This document shows, in pieces, positions 36,798-48,400 of a stretch of 64,000 nt of DNA (positions are counted from its first letter, which is position 1; the number at the start of each line of letters is the position of its first letter). The notes under the pieces are model-generated. The model made no database searches. It worked only from the letters and a program-made list of their open reading frames with translations, and was not told the origin of the DNA. The DNA is from Flavobacteriia bacterium (lineage in GTDB: Bacteria; Bacteroidota; Bacteroidia; Flavobacteriales; Flavobacteriaceae). The stretch spans positions 744,001 to 808,000 of the forward strand of contig RDYL01000002.1 in the NCBI GenBank assembly GCA_004293165.1. Direction: 5' to 3'. Both the position numbers and the translations under genes were made by a program.

Positions 36798-37690
36798 TAA
36801 AACAAGAAGCCCAACGCCTCGGCTTTTTGTCTTGTGGTATTTCCAAAGCTGGTTTTCTTGAAGAAGAAGCGCCTCGATTAGAAAATTGGTTAAACAATCA
36901 AATGAACGGTCAAATGAGTTATATGGAAAACCATTTTGACAAACGTTTAAATCCAACGCTTTTGGTAGATGATGCTAAAAGTGTGATTTCGTTATTATTG
37001 AATTATTATCCTTCCGAACTTCAAAATGAAGATTCGTATAAGATTTCCAAATACGCTTACGGACAAGATTACCATCATGTCATAAAAGAGAAATTAAAGG
37101 AATTGCTAAATTTCATTCAAACCGAAATTGGCGAAGTTTCTGGAAGAGCGTTTGTAGATTCGGCACCGGTTTTAGACAAAGCTTGGGCAGAAAAAAGTGG
37201 CTTGGGTTGGATTGGAAAAAATAGTAATCTTATCACCCAAAAAGTCGGTTCGTTCTATTTTATTGCAGAATTAATTATTGATTTGGAATTAGATTACGAT
37301 ACACCAACAACCGACCATTGTGGTTCTTGCACTGCTTGTTTGGATGCTTGTCCGACGGAAGCTATTGTGGCTCCGTATGTTGTAGATGGAAGCAAATGTA
37401 TTTCATATTTCACGATTGAATTGAAAGATAATTTACCACAAGAAATGAAAGGTAAATTTGATGATTGGATGTTTGGTTGCGATGTGTGCCAAGATGTTTG
37501 TCCGTGGAATCGTTTCTCAAAACCTCATAATGAACCGCTTTTTCAAGTGAATTCAGACATTTTAAATTTCTCAAAATCGGATTGGGAAGAAATTACGGTG
37601 GATACTTTTCAAAAAGTATTTAAAAATTCTGCTGTGAAACGAACCAAATATGAAGGCTTACTTCGTAACATTAATTTTTTAAAGAAATAA
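36758..37690 (+). CDS. queG: Epoxyqueuosine reductase QueG
   Basis: 310 residues if read from GTG 36758. Family motifs are [46 protein letters not shown], and the ferredoxin part [16 protein letters not shown] (from about residue 188) with [11 protein letters not shown]. It is a cobalamin-dependent iron-sulfur enzyme that makes queuosine in tRNA from epoxyqueuosine. The first 13 or so residues are encoded by the inverted repeat of the neighbouring unit, and no ATG precedes the conserved part. GTG 36758, which directly abuts the previous stop codon, is thus an acquired or uncertain start. Confidence 0.93.
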   Translation: MIQSSIIHHQTSIIKQEAQRLGFLSCGISKAGFLEEEAPRLENWLNNQMNGQMSYMENHFDKRLNPTLLVDDAKSVISLLLNYYPSELQNEDSYKISKYAYGQDYHHVIKEKLKELLNFIQTEIGEVSGRAFVDSAPVLDKAWAEKSGLGWIGKNSNLITQKVGSFYFIAELIIDLELDYDTPTTDHCGSCTACLDACPTEAIVAPYVVDGSKCISYFTIELKDNLPQEMKGKFDDWMFGCDVCQDVCPWNRFSKPHNEPLFQVNSDILNFSKSDWEEITVDTFQKVFKNSAVKRTKYEGLLRNINFLKK

Positions 37691-37744
37691 GAATTCGATG
37701 CATTTTTTCACACAAAAAATATTTTCCAAAAGAAAACTTTGCCG

Positions 37745-37752
37745 TAGTTTTG
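37745..37752 (+). promoter_or_regulatory. Putative -7 element of the DUF808 gene
   Basis: TAGTTTTG, a full match to TAnnTTTG, 34 bases before ATG 37787. Confidence 0.5.
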
Positions 37753-37786
37753 AGGGTTATTAAAAAGAAAAATTAAATTAAAAATT

Positions 37787-38674
37787 ATGGCTTCAGGATT
37801 TTTCGCAATCTTAGACGATATCGCTGCATTGATGGACGATGTAGCAATGACTAGTAAATTAGCAACCAAAAAAACAGCAGGAATTTTAGGAGATGACTTG
37901 GCGGTAAATGCCGAAAAAGCAACTGGATTTTTAGCTTCAAGAGAAATTCCAGTGCTTTGGGCGATTACAAAAGGCTCTTTTATCAATAAATTGATTATTT
38001 TGCCGGTAGTTTTTGTTTTGAATTGGTTATATCCGCCAGCTATTAAAGCCGCTTTAATTATTGGAGGAGTTTACTTAGCCTACGAAGGTGTGGAGAAAAT
38101 TATTGAATACTTTTTTCATCGTGCTAAAAAAGGCGAAGAAGTTATCAAAGAAAGTAAGCTTGAGGAAGATAACGAAAATTCTGAAAAAGCAAAAGTAAGT
38201 TCGGCTATTAAAACCGATTTTATTCTTTCGCTTGAAATTGTCATTATCGCATTAGGAACAGCAATGGAAAAAGAACATCCACTTATTACCCAAATTATAA
38301 GCGTGACTTTAGTAGCTATTATTGCTACAATAGGAGTTTACGGAATTGTAGCTTTAATTGTACGTATGGACGATGCGGGCTTTTATTTGATGAGAAAAGG
38401 TAACGATAAAGGATTTTTGTATTCTTTAGGTGGTATTTTGATTAAAGCATTACCACTTGTTATTAAATTCCTTGCTGTCGTAGGAACTATCGCTCTTATC
38501 TTAGTTTCAGGAGGTATTTTTCTTCATAATATCGAATATATTCATCATTTAATTCCACACAGTATTCCATCAACACTAGCTGAATTTGGTGTAGGAATCG
38601 CTTTTGGATTGGTAGCCGTTTTGTTGATGACGGGTTTTAAGAAGGTGAAGGGTTTAATGAAAAAGGATTGTTAG
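37787..38674 (+). CDS. DUF808 (YedI-like) inner-membrane protein
   Basis: 295 residues. The N-terminus has the DUF808 signature ASGFFAILDDIAALMDDVA followed by TKKTAGILGDDLAVNAEKA. About six membrane helices follow, with VLWAITKGSFINKLIILP and a Glu/Lys-rich loop (about 105-140). The family is widespread but has no proven function. A transport or membrane-stress role is only a guess. It has its own promoter element and stands alone. The end is near KKVKGLMKKDC. Confidence 0.85.
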   Translation: MASGFFAILDDIAALMDDVAMTSKLATKKTAGILGDDLAVNAEKATGFLASREIPVLWAITKGSFINKLIILPVVFVLNWLYPPAIKAALIIGGVYLAYEGVEKIIEYFFHRAKKGEEVIKESKLEEDNENSEKAKVSSAIKTDFILSLEIVIIALGTAMEKEHPLITQIISVTLVAIIATIGVYGIVALIVRMDDAGFYLMRKGNDKGFLYSLGGILIKALPLVIKFLAVVGTIALILVSGGIFLHNIEYIHHLIPHSIPSTLAEFGVGIAFGLVAVLLMTGFKKVKGLMKKDC

Positions 38675-38714
38675 ATGGTGTTTGTGTTTTTCAGTATTTT
38701 AAAATATAAAACTA

Positions 38715-38730
38715 CGCGAAAGGATTCGCG
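38715..38730. repeat. CGCGAA/TTCGCG hairpin in the intergenic space
   Basis: CGCGAA, loop AGGA, TTCGCG: 6-bp GC-rich stem followed by CATGAGCAGGG in an otherwise AT-rich gap. It has no T tail, so it is not a standard terminator. It may be part of a dispersed repeat; only a genome search can tell. Confidence 0.35.
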
Positions 38731-38754
38731 CATGAGCAGGGAATTTTTATAATT

Positions 38755-39384
38755 ATGGCAAATATTAAAATCTTATTATTATCATTATTTTTATCTTTAA
38801 ATGTTTTTTCTCAAAATGAACATAAAATCGATTATGAACATATTTTTAAAAATTGGATATATATTGAAAAAACATCGGGATATCTAATTACAGAGGAAAG
38901 TGTGAGTTCGATTTCAATTAAAAATGATTCAGTTTTTAATTTATTTAAAGATAATATTAAATTAAAAATATCTGATTTAAATAATAATTTGCCCAATAAA
39001 TATGTAGTTAAATATTTATTATTAAATAATGAAAATGTTATTAATACAAATCAAGATTTAACACCATATAATTTTGATGTAAATAGTTTTTTTTATAACA
39101 ACCAATGTGATGGCAAATTAGTTTTAGTTTTTGATATTGAAAAAGGAACGTCATATAGAATAGCTGGTTTTAACGGAAATGATTTAATGAGTTTATTGTT
39201 TAACATACAGGAATATTACTATAAAAATTATAAAAACATAAGTTTCAAGTCTATTTTAAAGAGATATCACATTAAAGATGTTGACTTGTTATGCATGTAT
39301 AAAGGTTTAAAATCTGAGAGATTAATTGATTATAAGGAATATCCATGTTTAAAATCTTGTTTTGATGAATTTGTTGTTTTTTAG
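38755..39384 (+). CDS. Secreted protein of unknown family
   Basis: 209 residues. A signal peptide is clear (KILLLSLFLSLNVFSQ, cut near residue 20). The mature part is rich in Asn, Lys, Tyr and Ile and has six cysteines or so, including CDG, CMYKG and CLKSC near the C-terminus. I see no known domain. The DNA is more AT-rich than its neighbours and the gene stands alone between the DUF808 and maeB genes, which suggests late acquisition or fast evolution. Start 38755 is the only one that gives a signal peptide. Confidence 0.6.
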   Translation: MANIKILLLSLFLSLNVFSQNEHKIDYEHIFKNWIYIEKTSGYLITEESVSSISIKNDSVFNLFKDNIKLKISDLNNNLPNKYVVKYLLLNNENVINTNQDLTPYNFDVNSFFYNNQCDGKLVLVFDIEKGTSYRIAGFNGNDLMSLLFNIQEYYYKNYKNISFKSILKRYHIKDVDLLCMYKGLKSERLIDYKEYPCLKSCFDEFVVF

Positions 39385-39581
39385 ATAATGTTATTAAATT
39401 TTTAGAAATAGTTGCAGTTACTTTATGTTTTTTCAAAAGTCTAAAAATGCTAGTTCGTAAAGACCTAGCTCCTAATGTTACATTACTTAGATATATACTC
39501 CTCCACAAGGAAATGTAAAAATAATCCATTTATTTTTTCAAAAGAATGCCAAAATAATTTCTCATTTTATGCGTATACCCT

Positions 39582-39589
39582 TATATTTG
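39582..39589 (+). promoter_or_regulatory. Putative -7 element of maeB
   Basis: TATATTTG, a full match to TAnnTTTG, 22 bases before ATG 39612. Confidence 0.55.
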
Positions 39590-39611
39590 TAAGTTAGTAA
39601 AATATAAAACC

Positions 39612-41894
39612 ATGCATAAAGATAGTAAACGTAGAGAAGCCTTATTATATCACGCAAAACCAACTCCCGGAAAAATTCAGGTAGTTCCCACAAAAAAATA
39701 TGCAACACAAAGAGATTTAGCTTTAGCGTATTCTCCAGGTGTAGCAGAACCTTGTTTAGAAATTGAAAAAGACGTTAACAACGTTTATAAATATACCGCA
39801 AAAGGAAATTTAGTAGCTGTAATATCAAACGGAACGGCAGTTTTAGGTTTAGGAGATATTGGCCCAGAAGCTTCAAAGCCAGTAATGGAAGGTAAAGGCT
39901 TGTTGTTCAAAATCTTCGCAGATATTGATGTTTTTGACATTGAAGTTGGAACAAAAGACATCGAAGAATTCATTGCAACAGTAAAAAATATTTCTCCAAC
40001 TTTCGGAGGAATTAACCTGGAAGACATCAAAGCACCAGAATCTTTCGAAATTGAAAGACGTTTGGTTGAGGAATTAAATATTCCAGTAATGCACGATGAC
40101 CAACACGGAACTGCTATTATTTCTTCAGCTGCTTTATTGAACGCAGTAGAATTAGCTGGTAAGAAAATGGAAGAAGTTACGATAGTGATTTCTGGAGCAG
40201 GTTCGGCAGCCATTGCTTGTGCCAATTTGTATGTTTCTTTTGGGGTTAAACCAGAAAACGTAGTAATGTTCAATAGTAAAGGGGCATTGCGTAAAGACGA
40301 TCCAAAAATTTCTGACATGCAACGTGTCTATGCAACAGATAAACATTTTGACGATTTAGCACATGCTATGAAAGGCGCTGATGTTTTTGTAGGATTGTCA
40401 ACGGGTGATATTGTTACACCCGAAATGTTGTTAGGAATGGCCGACAATCCAATTGTGTTTGCTATGGCAAATCCTACTCCTGAGATTAATTATGATTTAG
40501 CAATCGCTACAAGAAAAGATATTATTATGGCAACGGGTCGTTCAGACCATCCTAATCAGGTAAATAATGTACTTGGTTTTCCATTTATTTTTAGAGGTGC
40601 TTTAGATGTTAGAGCGACTAAAATTAATGAGGACATGAAAAAAGCGGCTGTTGTTGCCTTAGCTAATTTGGCAAAAGCATCAGTTCCAGAACAAGTAAAT
40701 ATTGCGTATGGCGAAACTAAATTAACGTTTGGTCGCGATTATATTATTCCAAAACCATTTGATCCAAGATTGATTGCCGAAGTTCCGCCAGCAGTAGCAA
40801 AAGCTGCGATGGAATCAGGAGTAGCTTTAGCGCCAATTACGGATTGGGATAAATATAAAGATGAATTATTAGAACGAATGGGTTCTGATAACAAAATGAT
40901 TCGCTTGTTAACCAACAGAGCAAGAACAAATCCAAAACGTATTATTTTTGCTGAAGCTGATCAAATTGATGTGTTAAAAGCAGCCCAAATTGTTCATGAA
41001 GAAGGTATTGGTTTTCCAATTTTATTAGGAAACAAAGAAATAATCATGGAATTAAAAGAAGAAATTGGTTTCGATGTGGAAGTGCCAATTTTTGATCCAA
41101 AAACAAAAGAATCTGAAGCAAAACGATTAGAGTACGCAAAGCATTTTTGGGATACCAGAAAACGTAAAGGCGTTACATTGTACGAAGCTGAAAAATGGAT
41201 GCGTGAACGTAACTATTTTGGGTTAATGATGGTAAACACAGGCGAAGCAGATGCTTTGGTAACTGGATATTCAAGAAGTTATCCTTCAACGATTAAACCT
41301 GTTATGCAATTAATAGATAAAGCTCTAGGAGTTTCTAAAATTGCAACGACCAATATGATGATGACGGCTAGAGGACCAATCTTCTTGTCAGATACTGCAA
41401 TTAATCCAAATCCGTCAGCGGATGATTTGGCAAGAATAGCATTAATGACCGCTAAAACGGTTAAGATGTTTGGAATGGAACCGGTTATTGCCATGATTTC
41501 CTATTCAAACTTTGGTTCTTCTCAAAATGAAGGACCTAATAAAGTAAGACAAGCAGTTGCTTATTTACATGAAAATTTCCCTGATTTAATTGTGGATGGT
41601 GAAATTCAAACCGACTTTGCTTTGAACCCTGACATGTTAAAAAGTAAGTTCCCATTTTCTAAATTGGTAAATAAAAAAGTTAATACACTTATTTTTCCTA
41701 ATTTAGACGCAGCTAATATTACCTATAAATTATTAAAAGAATTAAATAAGGCTGAATCTATCGGGCCTATAATTCTTGGATTAGACAAGCCTGTTCACGT
41801 GTTTCAGTTAGGCGCAAGCGTTGAAGAAATGGTGAATATGGCAGCGGTTGCAGTAGTAGATGCACAGGAAAAAGGAAAAAAGTTAATGAAATAA
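39612..41894 (+). CDS. maeB: NADP-dependent malic enzyme with phosphotransacetylase-like C-terminus
   Basis: 760 residues. Residues 1-430 form the malic enzyme: AYSPGVAEPC, the catalytic Lys/Asp region in VMHDDQHGTAII, and the nucleotide site VISGAGSAAIACANLY. Residues 430-760 resemble phosphate acetyltransferase (RIIFAEADQIDVLKAAQI, SYSNFGSSQNEGPNKVR) and are normally non-catalytic, sensing acetyl-CoA. It converts malate to pyruvate, CO2 and NADPH in the cytoplasm. ruvA follows after 9 bases, so the two are probably co-transcribed with sprA. Confidence 0.95.
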   Translation: MHKDSKRREALLYHAKPTPGKIQVVPTKKYATQRDLALAYSPGVAEPCLEIEKDVNNVYKYTAKGNLVAVISNGTAVLGLGDIGPEASKPVMEGKGLLFKIFADIDVFDIEVGTKDIEEFIATVKNISPTFGGINLEDIKAPESFEIERRLVEELNIPVMHDDQHGTAIISSAALLNAVELAGKKMEEVTIVISGAGSAAIACANLYVSFGVKPENVVMFNSKGALRKDDPKISDMQRVYATDKHFDDLAHAMKGADVFVGLSTGDIVTPEMLLGMADNPIVFAMANPTPEINYDLAIATRKDIIMATGRSDHPNQVNNVLGFPFIFRGALDVRATKINEDMKKAAVVALANLAKASVPEQVNIAYGETKLTFGRDYIIPKPFDPRLIAEVPPAVAKAAMESGVALAPITDWDKYKDELLERMGSDNKMIRLLTNRARTNPKRIIFAEADQIDVLKAAQIVHEEGIGFPILLGNKEIIMELKEEIGFDVEVPIFDPKTKESEAKRLEYAKHFWDTRKRKGVTLYEAEKWMRERNYFGLMMVNTGEADALVTGYSRSYPSTIKPVMQLIDKALGVSKIATTNMMMTARGPIFLSDTAINPNPSADDLARIALMTAKTVKMFGMEPVIAMISYSNFGSSQNEGPNKVRQAVAYLHENFPDLIVDGEIQTDFALNPDMLKSKFPFSKLVNKKVNTLIFPNLDAANITYKLLKELNKAESIGPIILGLDKPVHVFQLGASVEEMVNMAAVAVVDAQEKGKKLMK

Positions 41895-41903
41895 AAAGGT
41901 AAT

Positions 41904-42485
41904 ATGATAGCACACATTCAAGGAAGATTAGTTGAAAAAACACCAACCGAAGTAATCATAGATTGCAATGGTGTGGGCTATCATATTAATATTTCATTGC
42001 ATACGTATTCTTTATTATCTGATTCTGAAAGTTTAAAATTATTTACTTTTTTACAAATTAGAGAAGATGCGCATACTTTATATGGGTTTGTAGAAAAACA
42101 AGAACGTGAATTATTCAAATTGTTACTTTCCGTTTCTGGAGTGGGAGCAAGTACTGCTAGAACTATGTTGTCTTCGCTGGCACCAAGTCAAATTATACAA
42201 GCCATTGCTTCAAATGATTTGGGAACGATGCAATCTATGAAAGGAATTGGAGCAAAAACTGCTCAAAGAATTATTTTAGATTTAAAAGAAAAAGTGTTAA
42301 AAGTGTATAATTTAGATGAAGTTTCTGTTGTGGAAAGCAATACAAATAAAGATGAAGCGTTATCTGCTTTAGAAGTTTTAGGTTTTGCGAGAAAAGCTGC
42401 CGAAAAAGTAATTGATAAAATTGTTAGAGAAACCCCAAATTCCTCTGTAGAAAACTTAATAAAACAAGCTTTAAAAAATTTATAA
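41904..42485 (+). CDS. ruvA: Holliday junction DNA-binding protein RuvA
   Basis: 193 residues. The N-terminal OB fold starts MIAHIQGRLVEKTPTEVIID. Two helix-hairpin-helix motifs follow: LLSVSGVGASTARTML and MQSMKGIGAKTAQRIILDLKEK. The C-terminal domain (about 145-193) that binds RuvB is present. It forms the tetramer that holds the four-way junction. It ends 3 bases before the sprA start codon, an arrangement that couples a repair gene with a secretion gene. Confidence 0.97.
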   Translation: MIAHIQGRLVEKTPTEVIIDCNGVGYHINISLHTYSLLSDSESLKLFTFLQIREDAHTLYGFVEKQERELFKLLLSVSGVGASTARTMLSSLAPSQIIQAIASNDLGTMQSMKGIGAKTAQRIILDLKEKVLKVYNLDEVSVVESNTNKDEALSALEVLGFARKAAEKVIDKIVRETPNSSVENLIKQALKNL

Positions 42486-42488
42486 AAC

Positions 42489-45400
42489 TTGGAAAAAACG
42501 GCAATAAAAGTAATAGGTAATATAAAATATAGTTTTGCATTCGTAGTAATGTTGTTTTCTTTTTCACTTCAAGCTCAAGTAGATGAAGAGGAAAAAGATA
42601 CTGTAAAAACAGGTGTTGATTTAGGAAAATTAAACATGCCAAATCCTTTGAGTATTTTGGATAAATACACCTATGATGCGGCTTCTGATCGTTATATTTA
42701 CACCAGTTCTGTTGACGGGTTTAATATTAAATATCCTATGATACTTACCCCAAAACAATATGAAGAGCTTGTTTTGAGAGAACAAATGCGTAAGTATTAT
42801 CAAGAAAAATCTGCTGCAATTGATGGTAAAAAAGAGGGCTCTGAAGCGGCTAAAAAAGATTTATTACCCAGATATTATGTGAATTCTAAATTTTTTGAAT
42901 CTATATTTGGAAGTAATACTATAGATGTAAAACCTACCGGTTCTGTTGAATTAGATTTAGGGATACGTTTTACCAAACAAGATAATCCTTCATTTTCTCC
43001 AAGAAATAGAAAAACAACAAGTTTTGATTTTGATCAAAGAATTAGTGTTGGTTTACAAGGTAAGGTGGGAACTCGATTAAATGTAAATGTGAATTATGAT
43101 ACCCAATCAACTTTTGCGTTTCAAAATTTAATAAAATTAGAATATACGCCAACGGAGGATGACATTATCAAGAAAATAGAAGTAGGAAATGTTAGTTTTC
43201 CATTATCAAATTCATTGGTGAGAGGTGCTCAAAGTTTATTTGGTGTAAAGGCACAATTACAATTTGGTAAAACTACGTTTACAGGAGTTTTTTCAGAACA
43301 AAAATCGCAAACTAAATCGGTTACCTCACAAGGTGGTGGAACTCTTCAAGATTTCGAAATTTTTGCCTTGGATTATGATGCCGATCGCCATTATTTCTTG
43401 TCACAATATTTCAGAAATAATTATGATAAGGCTCTTGAAACTTTTCCATACGTAAATTCGCGTGTACAGATTAATAGAATTGAAGTTTGGATTACCAATA
43501 AGCAAAATAGAGTAAATTCAACAGAAAATAATCTTAGAAATATTGTTGCACTTCAAGATTTAGGTGAAGCCCCTCTAACGGGAGTTTTGCCTCAAGAAAC
43601 TGTTCATATCAACTTAGGTTCTAATCCTGCTTTTTATAATGTGGGAGCAAATACTCCTTCTAACAATGCGAACAATAAATATGATCCAAATGCCATCGGA
43701 AGTAATTTTTTAAACAGTTCAATTAGAGATGTTTCTTTGGCATCAAACGGTTTTATCCCTAGTGTGGTTGCTTCAGAAGGAATTGACTTTGCAAAACTTG
43801 AAAATGCCAGAAAATTAACTGCATCAGAATATACATATCATCCGCAACTAGGATATATTTCGTTAAATCAAAAATTAGCAAACGATGAAGTTTTAGCGGT
43901 TTCATATCAATACACAATAGGCGGTGATGTATATCAAGTAGGAGAATTTGGTACGGACGGAGTTGATGCTACCAATGTGAATTCTGGAATTCCAAATTCA
44001 CAAGCGTTGATACTAAAATTATTAAAAAGTAACTTAACCATTGATAAATACCAAGTTGCAAGTGTAGATTATACGATGCCTACTTGGAATTTAATGATGA
44101 AAAATATTTATCAAATCCCGGGCGGTTATCAATTGCAACAAGAAGATTTTAAGTTAAATATTCTTTATACCGATCCTTCGCCTTTAAATTACATAACACA
44201 ATCTGGAGTTGATCCTTTGCCTTCAAATGTTGAACAAACACCTTTGTTGAAAGTTTTTAATTTAGATCAATTGAATTATACTAACGACCCTCAAGAAGGT
44301 GGAGATGGTTTCTTTGATTTTTATCCAGGTTTAACAGTTGATACGCAACGCGGAAAAATTATTTTTACAAAAGTGGAACCTTTTGGAAAGCATTTATTTC
44401 AAAAATTAGATGTTCCGGCTTTGGTTGAAAATTATGATGATCCATTAACATACAATAGTAATCAAGCTAAATATGTATTTAGAAGTTTGTACAAAACAAC
44501 TCAAGCAGCAGCTTTACAAGAAAGTGCAAAAAATAAATTCCAATTAAAAGGTCGTTTTAAATCAATGGGTGGAGACGGAATTTCAATTGGGGCTTTCAAT
44601 GTACCACAAGGTTCTGTTGTAGTTACTGCTGGTGGTAGAGTTTTGGTAGAAGGAGTTGATTATACTGTGAATTATCAAATGGGTAAAGTACAAATTTTAG
44701 ATCCTTCATTACAAGCATCAAATACTCCAATTGAGGTTTCTGTGGAAAACAACTCGGTTTTCGGACAACAAACCAGAAGATTTTGGGGATTAAATGTGGA
44801 GCACAAATTTAACGACAAGTTTTTAATGGGAGCTACTATTTTAAACATGTCTGAAAGACCCTTTACAACCAAATCAAATTACGGACAAGAATCTGTAAAT
44901 AATACTATTTTCGGATTCAATACAAACTATTCTACGGAAGTTCCATTTTTTACACGATTAGTAAATAAGTTGCCAAACATTGATACTGATGTGCCGTCAA
45001 ACTTATCTTTTAGAGGTGAAATTGCTTATCTAAAACCAGGAGCATCCAAAGCAGATCAATTTAATGGAGAAGCAACAACTTACATAGATGATTTTGAAGG
45101 TTCGCAAACCACCATTGACATGCGTTCACCTCAAGCTTGGACCTTGTCAAGTGTTCCTTTAGAGGATAATTATGATGGAGTTCCGTCTACTGCTGAACCA
45201 CTTACTGATAATTTAAGGGTAGGTGATAAAAGAAGTAAGTTGGCTTGGTATTCAATAGATCCTGTTTTTTATACGCAAACTCCTTCTGGAATTGATGATG
45301 ATGATTTGTCATTCAATAAAACAAGACGTGTATTTAGCCGTGAATTGTATCCTGTAACGGATATTGCTCAGGGACAGTCTACGGTAATTAATACCTTAGA

Positions 45401-48400
45401 TTTAACCTATTTTCCTAAAGATAGAGGCCCTTATAATTTTAATCCAAACTTGAGTGTTACCAATCAGTTTACAGATGTAGAAGCTCCTGAAACATGGGCT
45501 GGTATAACTAGAGCTATCAATTCAACAAATTTTGAGCAATCAAATGTAGAATATATTCAGTTTTGGGTAATGGATCCGTATTATGGGAATACTGGTGATA
45601 AAGCGGATCCAACAAATACAGGAAAATTAGTTTTTAATCTTGGAGAAATATCTGAGGATGTTTTAAGAGATGGAAGAAAATTATATGAAAATGGATTACC
45701 AGAAGTAGGTTCAACTCAACCAACAATTAGTACAGCTTGGGGGCAAGTACCAGCTTCTCAATCATTAATTTATGCGTTTGACACGAATGAAGCAAATAGA
45801 GCGGTTCAGGATGCTGGATTTGATGGACTAACGGATGTTAATGAGGCTGTAAAATATACTGATTTTGCTGCTTTCCCTGACCCTGCTGCGGACAATTACC
45901 GTTTTTATTTAGAAACTTCGGGTGATGTAGTGACACGTTATAAAAATTATAATGGAGTTCAAGGAAATTCACCTGTAAATGTTACAAACGATAATAGAGG
46001 AAACACAACATTCCCAGATGTAGAAGATGTAAATCGTGATAATACGATGAATACCATCAATGCTTACTTTAAATTCGAAGTGCCTTTTCAAGCATACGGG
46101 GATAATGATGCTGATGTACCTGTTGGACAAAACTATATTGCCGATTTTAGAAAGGATGATAATGTTGATTTACCTAATGGACAGGTTGGAAAAGCTAGAT
46201 GGATTTTATATAAAATACCAATTTTAGAGGTAATTGATGCGAATAAAGTTGGGCCAATTACCGATTTCCGTTCAATCCGATTCATGAGAATGTATATGAG
46301 CGGATTTAAAGATGAAGTAACCTTGCGTTTTGGTGCTTTAGATTTAGTTAGAGGAGAATGGAGAAGATATACAGGTACATTTGATGAATTAGATACCGAT
46401 CCAAATGACGAGAATACAGGTTTTGATGTAGTGGCTTTGAATATTCAAGAAAATGGACAAAGAAGCCCAATTAAATATGTAACTCCTCCAGGTGTAGTTA
46501 GAGAACAACTTTATAACAATAATACTATTATAAATCAAAATGAACAATCGCTTTCGTTACGCGTTTATGATAAATTAGTTGGTACTACTAATGGATTGGA
46601 AAATGACGATGCTAGAGCAGTATTTAAAAATGTTAATGTTGACATGCGTCAGTTTAAAAAACTACGAATGTTTTTACACGCAGAGGCGGTACAGGATGGT
46701 GATTTACAAGATGATGAACTAATTGCGTTTATTCGTTTTGGAAATGACTTTACGGATAATTTCTATCAAGTTGAAATGCCTTTAAAAGTTACAGCTTTTG
46801 GTGCTTCTACTCCTGAAGAGGTATGGCCGTCCGAAAATGAAATGGAAATTCCTTTAGATTTTTTAACTAAACTAAAAATTTTAAATCTTCAGAATGATCC
46901 CGCTATTGATTATAGTGATCCTAGTGGTATTGGTTTTATTGAGGAGGAAGATGCTAAAATTGGCTCTTCAAATAGCAGACTGACTTTAGGAATTAAAGGA
47001 AACCCAAATTTTGGTTTGGTTCGAACCTTAATGATTGGTATCAAAAATAAATCAGGCGATATTCAACGTGGTGAAGTTTGGTTTAATGAACTTCGTATGT
47101 CAGATATGGATAACAAAGGAGGGTATGCAGCAGTTGCTAACTTAGATACTAATTTTGCTGATTTTGCGAATATTTCAGCTACAACTAGAGTAGGAACTAT
47201 TGGTTTTGGTGCGTTAGAACAAGGTCCAAATGAAAGAAGTAGAGAGGATGTTTTTCAATATGATATTGTAACAAATGTAAATTTAGGAAAATTATTGCCA
47301 AAAAAATGGGGAATCAATTTGCCGTTTAATTATGCTGTTGGCGAAGAAACAATTACTCCAAAATTTGACCCTTTTTATCAAGATATTGAATTAAATCAAT
47401 TATTAGATATAACTTCGGATGCTAATGAACGTTCAAATATTGAACAAAGAGCTATTGATTACACAAAAAGAACAAGTTTCAATTTAATTGGAGTTAAAAA
47501 AGAGAAAGCGCCTGAAAAAACAGCAAATTTCTACGATGTAGAAAATCTAACCCTATCGTATTCATTAAACGAAACAGAACACCACGATTATGAAATTGAA
47601 AATTTAATTGATAAGCAAAATAGAACTACAGTTGATTATGCTTTCACTTTTAAACCTAAAACCGTTGAGCCATTTAAGAATAGTAAATTCTTAAATAAAA
47701 ATGGATATTATAAAATGTTAAGCGATTTTAATTTCAATTATTTGCCATCAAATGTTTCGTTTAGTTCTAATATAATTCGCCAATTCAATAAACAACGTTT
47801 TAGATTAGTTGATGTGCAAGGTATCGGTTTAGGTGATTTGTATAGAAGAAACTATTTTTTCAATTATACGTATGGGTTTAATTATAATTTAACCAAATCG
47901 CTCCGATTAAATTATACCGCCTCATCAAACAATATTGTACGTAATTATTTGGATGAAAATAATTTACCAATTGATGGATTAGATATTTGGGATGATTATT
48001 GGAATATTGGGGAATCTAATCAACACAATCAACAATTGGTTTTAAATTATGATTTGCCAATTAATAAAATTCCGGTGTTAAGTTTTGTAAAATCAACTTA
48101 TACTTATACTGGAGATTACAACTGGCAACGCTCTTCTGATGCTTTTTCATCGGTAACAGGTGAAGATGGAAATATTTACGCTTTAGGAAATTCGATTCAA
48201 AATGCAAATTCTCATAAGTTGAACACTACTTTAAATATGGATTTGTTTTACAAGTATATAGGATTGACTAAAACGAAAAGCAACAAGAAAAAGCCAGTTT
48301 CTGAAAAAGATAAAAAAGTTGCACCAAAACCAGGAGAACAAGTTAAAGCACCAAAAGGAAATGTTACTTTAGAAAGAAGTGCTTTCATGAGCGGTTTAAT

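Noticed and set aside
39272-39529. Minus-strand reading frame of 85 codons between the orphan secreted gene and maeB
   Set aside because: It overlaps the end of the secreted gene and an apparent promoter zone, has no recognisable motif and no signal; it is most likely a chance frame.
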